Of a stretch of 64,000 nucleotides of DNA, positions 61,589 to 64,000 are shown one piece after another. The DNA is from Adineta ricciae. Taxonomy: Eukaryota > Rotifera > Eurotatoria > Adinetida > Adinetidae. The notes under the pieces were generated by a model, which did no database searches, was not told the origin of the DNA, and worked only from the letters and a program-made list of their open reading frames with translations. Each line of letters starts with the position of its first letter. The stretch's first letter is position 1. The translations under genes and the position numbers were made by a program. The stretch covers positions 9,912-73,911 of the forward strand of contig CAJNOJ010000155.1 of NCBI GenBank assembly GCA_905250025.1, written 5' to 3'.

Positions 61589-62845
61589 CGTCGGATGAGA
61601 TAATAAATAAATTAACAGAATCGATTTAATAGAATGACGGACAAACTTATTTTCTTCTTATTTCATCATGCATAAGATTTGCAACGTACTTAAACAATGT
61701 AGAACAGAACGGAAAAAATATTCCTTAGTTTGTGTTACTTCCCTAGTATAGAAGGCAAAGGAAAGAGAGAGATGTCGATGACAGAAAAGAAAAAAAAAAG
61801 ACTAATGTTGGCTTTTTCAGAACTACGAAAGAAAAGAAAAACAAGAGCATCGTTTTTAATTCTAACGACGTATTTCTCCAAATGAGATAGGAGAAAAAAA
61901 AGGAGATTGTTGAAAACAATTCTGGCGCGTTTTCCTCTTGGAAAAATCTTAGTTAAACGCGGTTTGCCACTACAAACTTGTCTGTATGTTTTGATGAAGA
62001 AAACATGAATACGCAGTGTCAACGGATTCTTGAACATGAATAATATCTTTCATGTTTTGCTTCTTCATTAATTCTTTACTAATTATCTTGATAATAATTG
62101 TGACTTCCTCTTTAGGAAAACGATATTTTCCCTCAATACAAAAAATTAATCAACATAAAAATGTTTATTTTTAGTTGAATTATCGGATAAAACGCTTTTC
62201 GCGTCCAAAATTCTTTTCCTACAATTAACCTTCACACGACAAGCATGCAATGTGAGATCATCTATGTTCTATTCATAGTTTTAATGTTTGTACGAATCTC
62301 TAATCTCCAGGAGGCTAGTCATCTCACTTTTCAAACAAACAAAGCATATAAATATCAAATTACATTTGTTTTCACGGTTGAAAACAAAGCAGTTAAGAAC
62401 AAAACACACTGGCTCTACGAATCACTCGAAAAGAGACAGTGAAGCGTGATTATTAACACATATGATTATAAGTTCAACACTGGTTATCTGTAGAACAGGA
62501 TTGAATAGATAATGGTGTGTTTATATTCGCAAATAAAGATAAACCTTTTTTGTAGACGTCATTTTTAACTCGGAGGACGTGTGTACACATAAATTATCTC
62601 GAGCAAAAGAATTGAAGGTGATGTTTATACCTTTCTTCTCGATTCTTTTTCAACTTATCAAACGAAAAGTATTTTGAGAAGATAATTTGGACGATATAAA
62701 GCATCCGAGGATAAGATAAAGTATATATTTTTGTCAGATGTGAACGAAGAAAGAAGCAGAAAAGAAAGTAGGCTTGCTGGTAACATTGTTGAAAAGAAAT
62801 TTTCATACGAAATTCGAAGAAAATTTATGCAAAGAACAATTCTAG
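61589..62845. other. Divergent promoter region, no gene recognised
   Basis: About 1.25 kb between the nuclear receptor (minus) and the membrane protein (plus). A-rich runs at 61787-61799 and 61892-61901 and several low-complexity frames on both strands. Nothing else seen. Confidence 0.5.
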
Positions 62846-64000
62846 ATGAAGAAAATAAATTCAAGTCGGAGAAGTTCAACTAGTAGCGAAGAATCAACGA
62901 ATGAACTCGATGATCGACATTTAATATCAACTGCTGCGAAATCATCAAAACAAATTACAGTTTGTACTCTATGTGGCCGATACAAAGGTTTTCGAATGTC
63001 ACGTTATCTATTTATATCTTTATGTGTTCTACTTGTTTTACTTCTTCTACTTTTTGCTGTCTTACTCACACTCTATGTGATCATTCCGATCATCGTTCGT
63101 GCGACAATCGATAAAGCACAAGTCGGATTTCATTCGGTGAATATCGAACAAGTTGAAAAAGATCGTTTTCGTCTTCGAGCACAATTAGAATTATCCCGGA
63201 CAGGTTCAATTTCTGCGACAATCATCGGACCGTTGATAATCAATGTTGACAACGTCGGTATTGTCACTGTGAATGAGTCCATTTCGATTAAAGGTGGTTC
63301 ATCTGGTACGACTGTGGTACCAATTGATTCTCCGTTTATGGTGACAAATATAACTGCCTTTCATAACTTTACTCGCTCACTTGTGTTCGATTCTCGTGTC
63401 GTCTGGCATTTAAAAGCAGAAGCAACCATTCAACCATTGACGCGTCACATGCTTTCTTATTCAAATATTCCATTTAATAAAGATGTGACGTTGAATGCGT
63501 TAAATGGTCTTCCGAATGTTACTATTAACTCAATTAATTTGAATCGATCGACTGAACACAATGTCTTTGCTGATATAAACATTCAAATCGTCAATCCATC
63601 GTTATTCAGTATTGATGTTGGTAAGTCAGATAAAAAATTTCGAATTATTCTAAATTTTTGCTTTTCAGGTCGATTATACTTTTCTTTACAATATAATAAC
63701 TGGACTGTTGGCTATGTCGAATCAGCTAGTCAGAATTTAACTATTCATGCTGGTGAAAATTCGATACAATGTCTCGGTGAATTGCAATCGACTTCAACGG
63801 AGTCTTATCAAGCTTTATTAACTATCATACAGAATTATCTTACGGGTCAGGCTACTAAACTCGAAGCTTTGGCTGGTCCGAATGTTACATCGTATCCGCT
63901 TCTTTCCATTGGAATGATGGGTCTCTCATTGAGTGTTCCAATGCCACCATTTAGTGAACAGTTGATCGTTTCATTGAAATTTAATTCCATGTCATTAACT
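62846..64000 (+). CDS. Type II membrane protein with LEA2/DUF3712-like repeats, cut by the window edge
   Basis: The start MKKINSSRRSSTSSEESTNE is polar and cytoplasmic. A CxxC pair (TVCTLCGRYK) precedes a single strong transmembrane helix (LFISLCVLLVLLLLLFAVLL) at about residues 55-80. The extracellular part has beta-strand units such as VNIEQVEKDRFRLRAQLELS, TIIGPLIINVDNVGIVTV, NSINLNRSTEHNVFADINIQ and GRLYFSLQYNNWTVGYVESA, with several N-glycosylation sequons. A roughly 50-nt intron lies at about 63620-63668. The alternation of short-range strands with IVNPSLFSIDVGRLYF resembles LEA2 or DUF3712 folds; that is inference. The frame is still open at the right edge, so the gene is incomplete. 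Function is unknown. Confidence 0.72.
   Translation, partial: MKKINSSRRSSTSSEESTNELDDRHLISTAAKSSKQITVCTLCGRYKGFRMSRYLFISLCVLLVLLLLLFAVLLTLYVIIPIIVRATIDKAQVGFHSVNIEQVEKDRFRLRAQLELSRTGSISATIIGPLIINVDNVGIVTVNESISIKGGSSGTTVVPIDSPFMVTNITAFHNFTRSLVFDSRVVWHLKAEATIQPLTRHMLSYSNIPFNKDVTLNALNGLPNVTINSINLNRSTEHNVFADINIQIVNPSLFSIDVGKSDKKFRIILNFCFSGRLYFSLQYNNWTVGYVESASQNLTIHAGENSIQCLGELQSTSTESYQALLTIIQNYLTGQATKLEALAGPNVTSYPLLSIGMMGLSLSVPMPPFSEQLIVSLKFNSMSLT

Overview
The window is eukaryotic nuclear DNA from a small, compact animal genome, most likely a rotifer and probably a bdelloid. It is AT-rich, with genes on both strands separated by a few hundred bases to about 2 kb. Introns are mostly 45-65 nt with GT..AG ends. 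The gene set is metazoan: a class IV POU factor, a GABA-B receptor, a nuclear receptor, kinesin light chain, BBS7 and a five-CUB LEV-10/NETO-like receptor. Many genes are multi-exon, so I rebuilt them by joining frames at visible splice sites. Species assignment is inference.

Layout. 0.2-3.3 kb: CUB/LDLa transmembrane protein (+). 4.0-4.5: stefin-type cystatin (-). 5.5-8.4: BBS7 (+). 8.4-9.7: an uncertain small gene (-) and a GC-richer structured island. 9.8-10.4: HHE (hemerythrin-like) protein (-). 10.8-11.5: ribosomal protein L13 (-). 12.2-14.9: anoctamin-10 (+). 15.35-15.7: small membrane protein (-). 16.3-17.8: POU4/Brn-3 (-), followed by a 2.4-kb putative control region. 20.2-21.9: C10orf67/DUF4709-like coiled coil (+). 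21.9-22.3: roadblock dynein light chain (-). 23.1-26.5: GABA-B receptor subunit 1 (+). 28.8-30.5: kinesin light chain (+). 31.6-34.3: SAP130-like Sin3 co-repressor subunit (-). 36.0-36.8: calcineurin-B-homologous EF-hand protein (-). 38.9-42.0: a 999-aa two-module polyprenyl synthetase (+). 42.8-43.7: single-exon TFIIB (-). 44.3-44.5: U2 snRNA (+). 46.1-51.7: long coiled-coil protein (+). 51.8-54.4: IQCB1/NPHP5 (+). 54.9-55.8: UMP-CMP kinase (+). 56.0-58.5: two-Tudor protein (+). 58.7-59.2: small membrane protein (+). 59.7-59.8: candidate structured RNA. 60.2-61.6: nuclear receptor (-). 62.8 to the right edge: type II membrane protein (+, incomplete).

How the genes relate. There is no operon-like organisation. 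Several genes act in cilia or microtubule transport (BBS7, IQCB1, roadblock light chain, kinesin light chain, two coiled-coil proteins) and several in neurons (GABBR1, POU4, the LEV-10-like receptor), but each looks like an independent unit. The features that least resemble an ordinary animal genome are the tandem prenyl-synthase protein, whose second module is bacterial FPP-synthase-like (candidate horizontal acquisition), and the HHE protein. Also worth a second look are a U2 snRNA that deviates next to and within its branch-site recognition sequence, and two or three unassigned structured islands. No tRNA, 5S RNA, CRISPR array or intact transposon was recognised.
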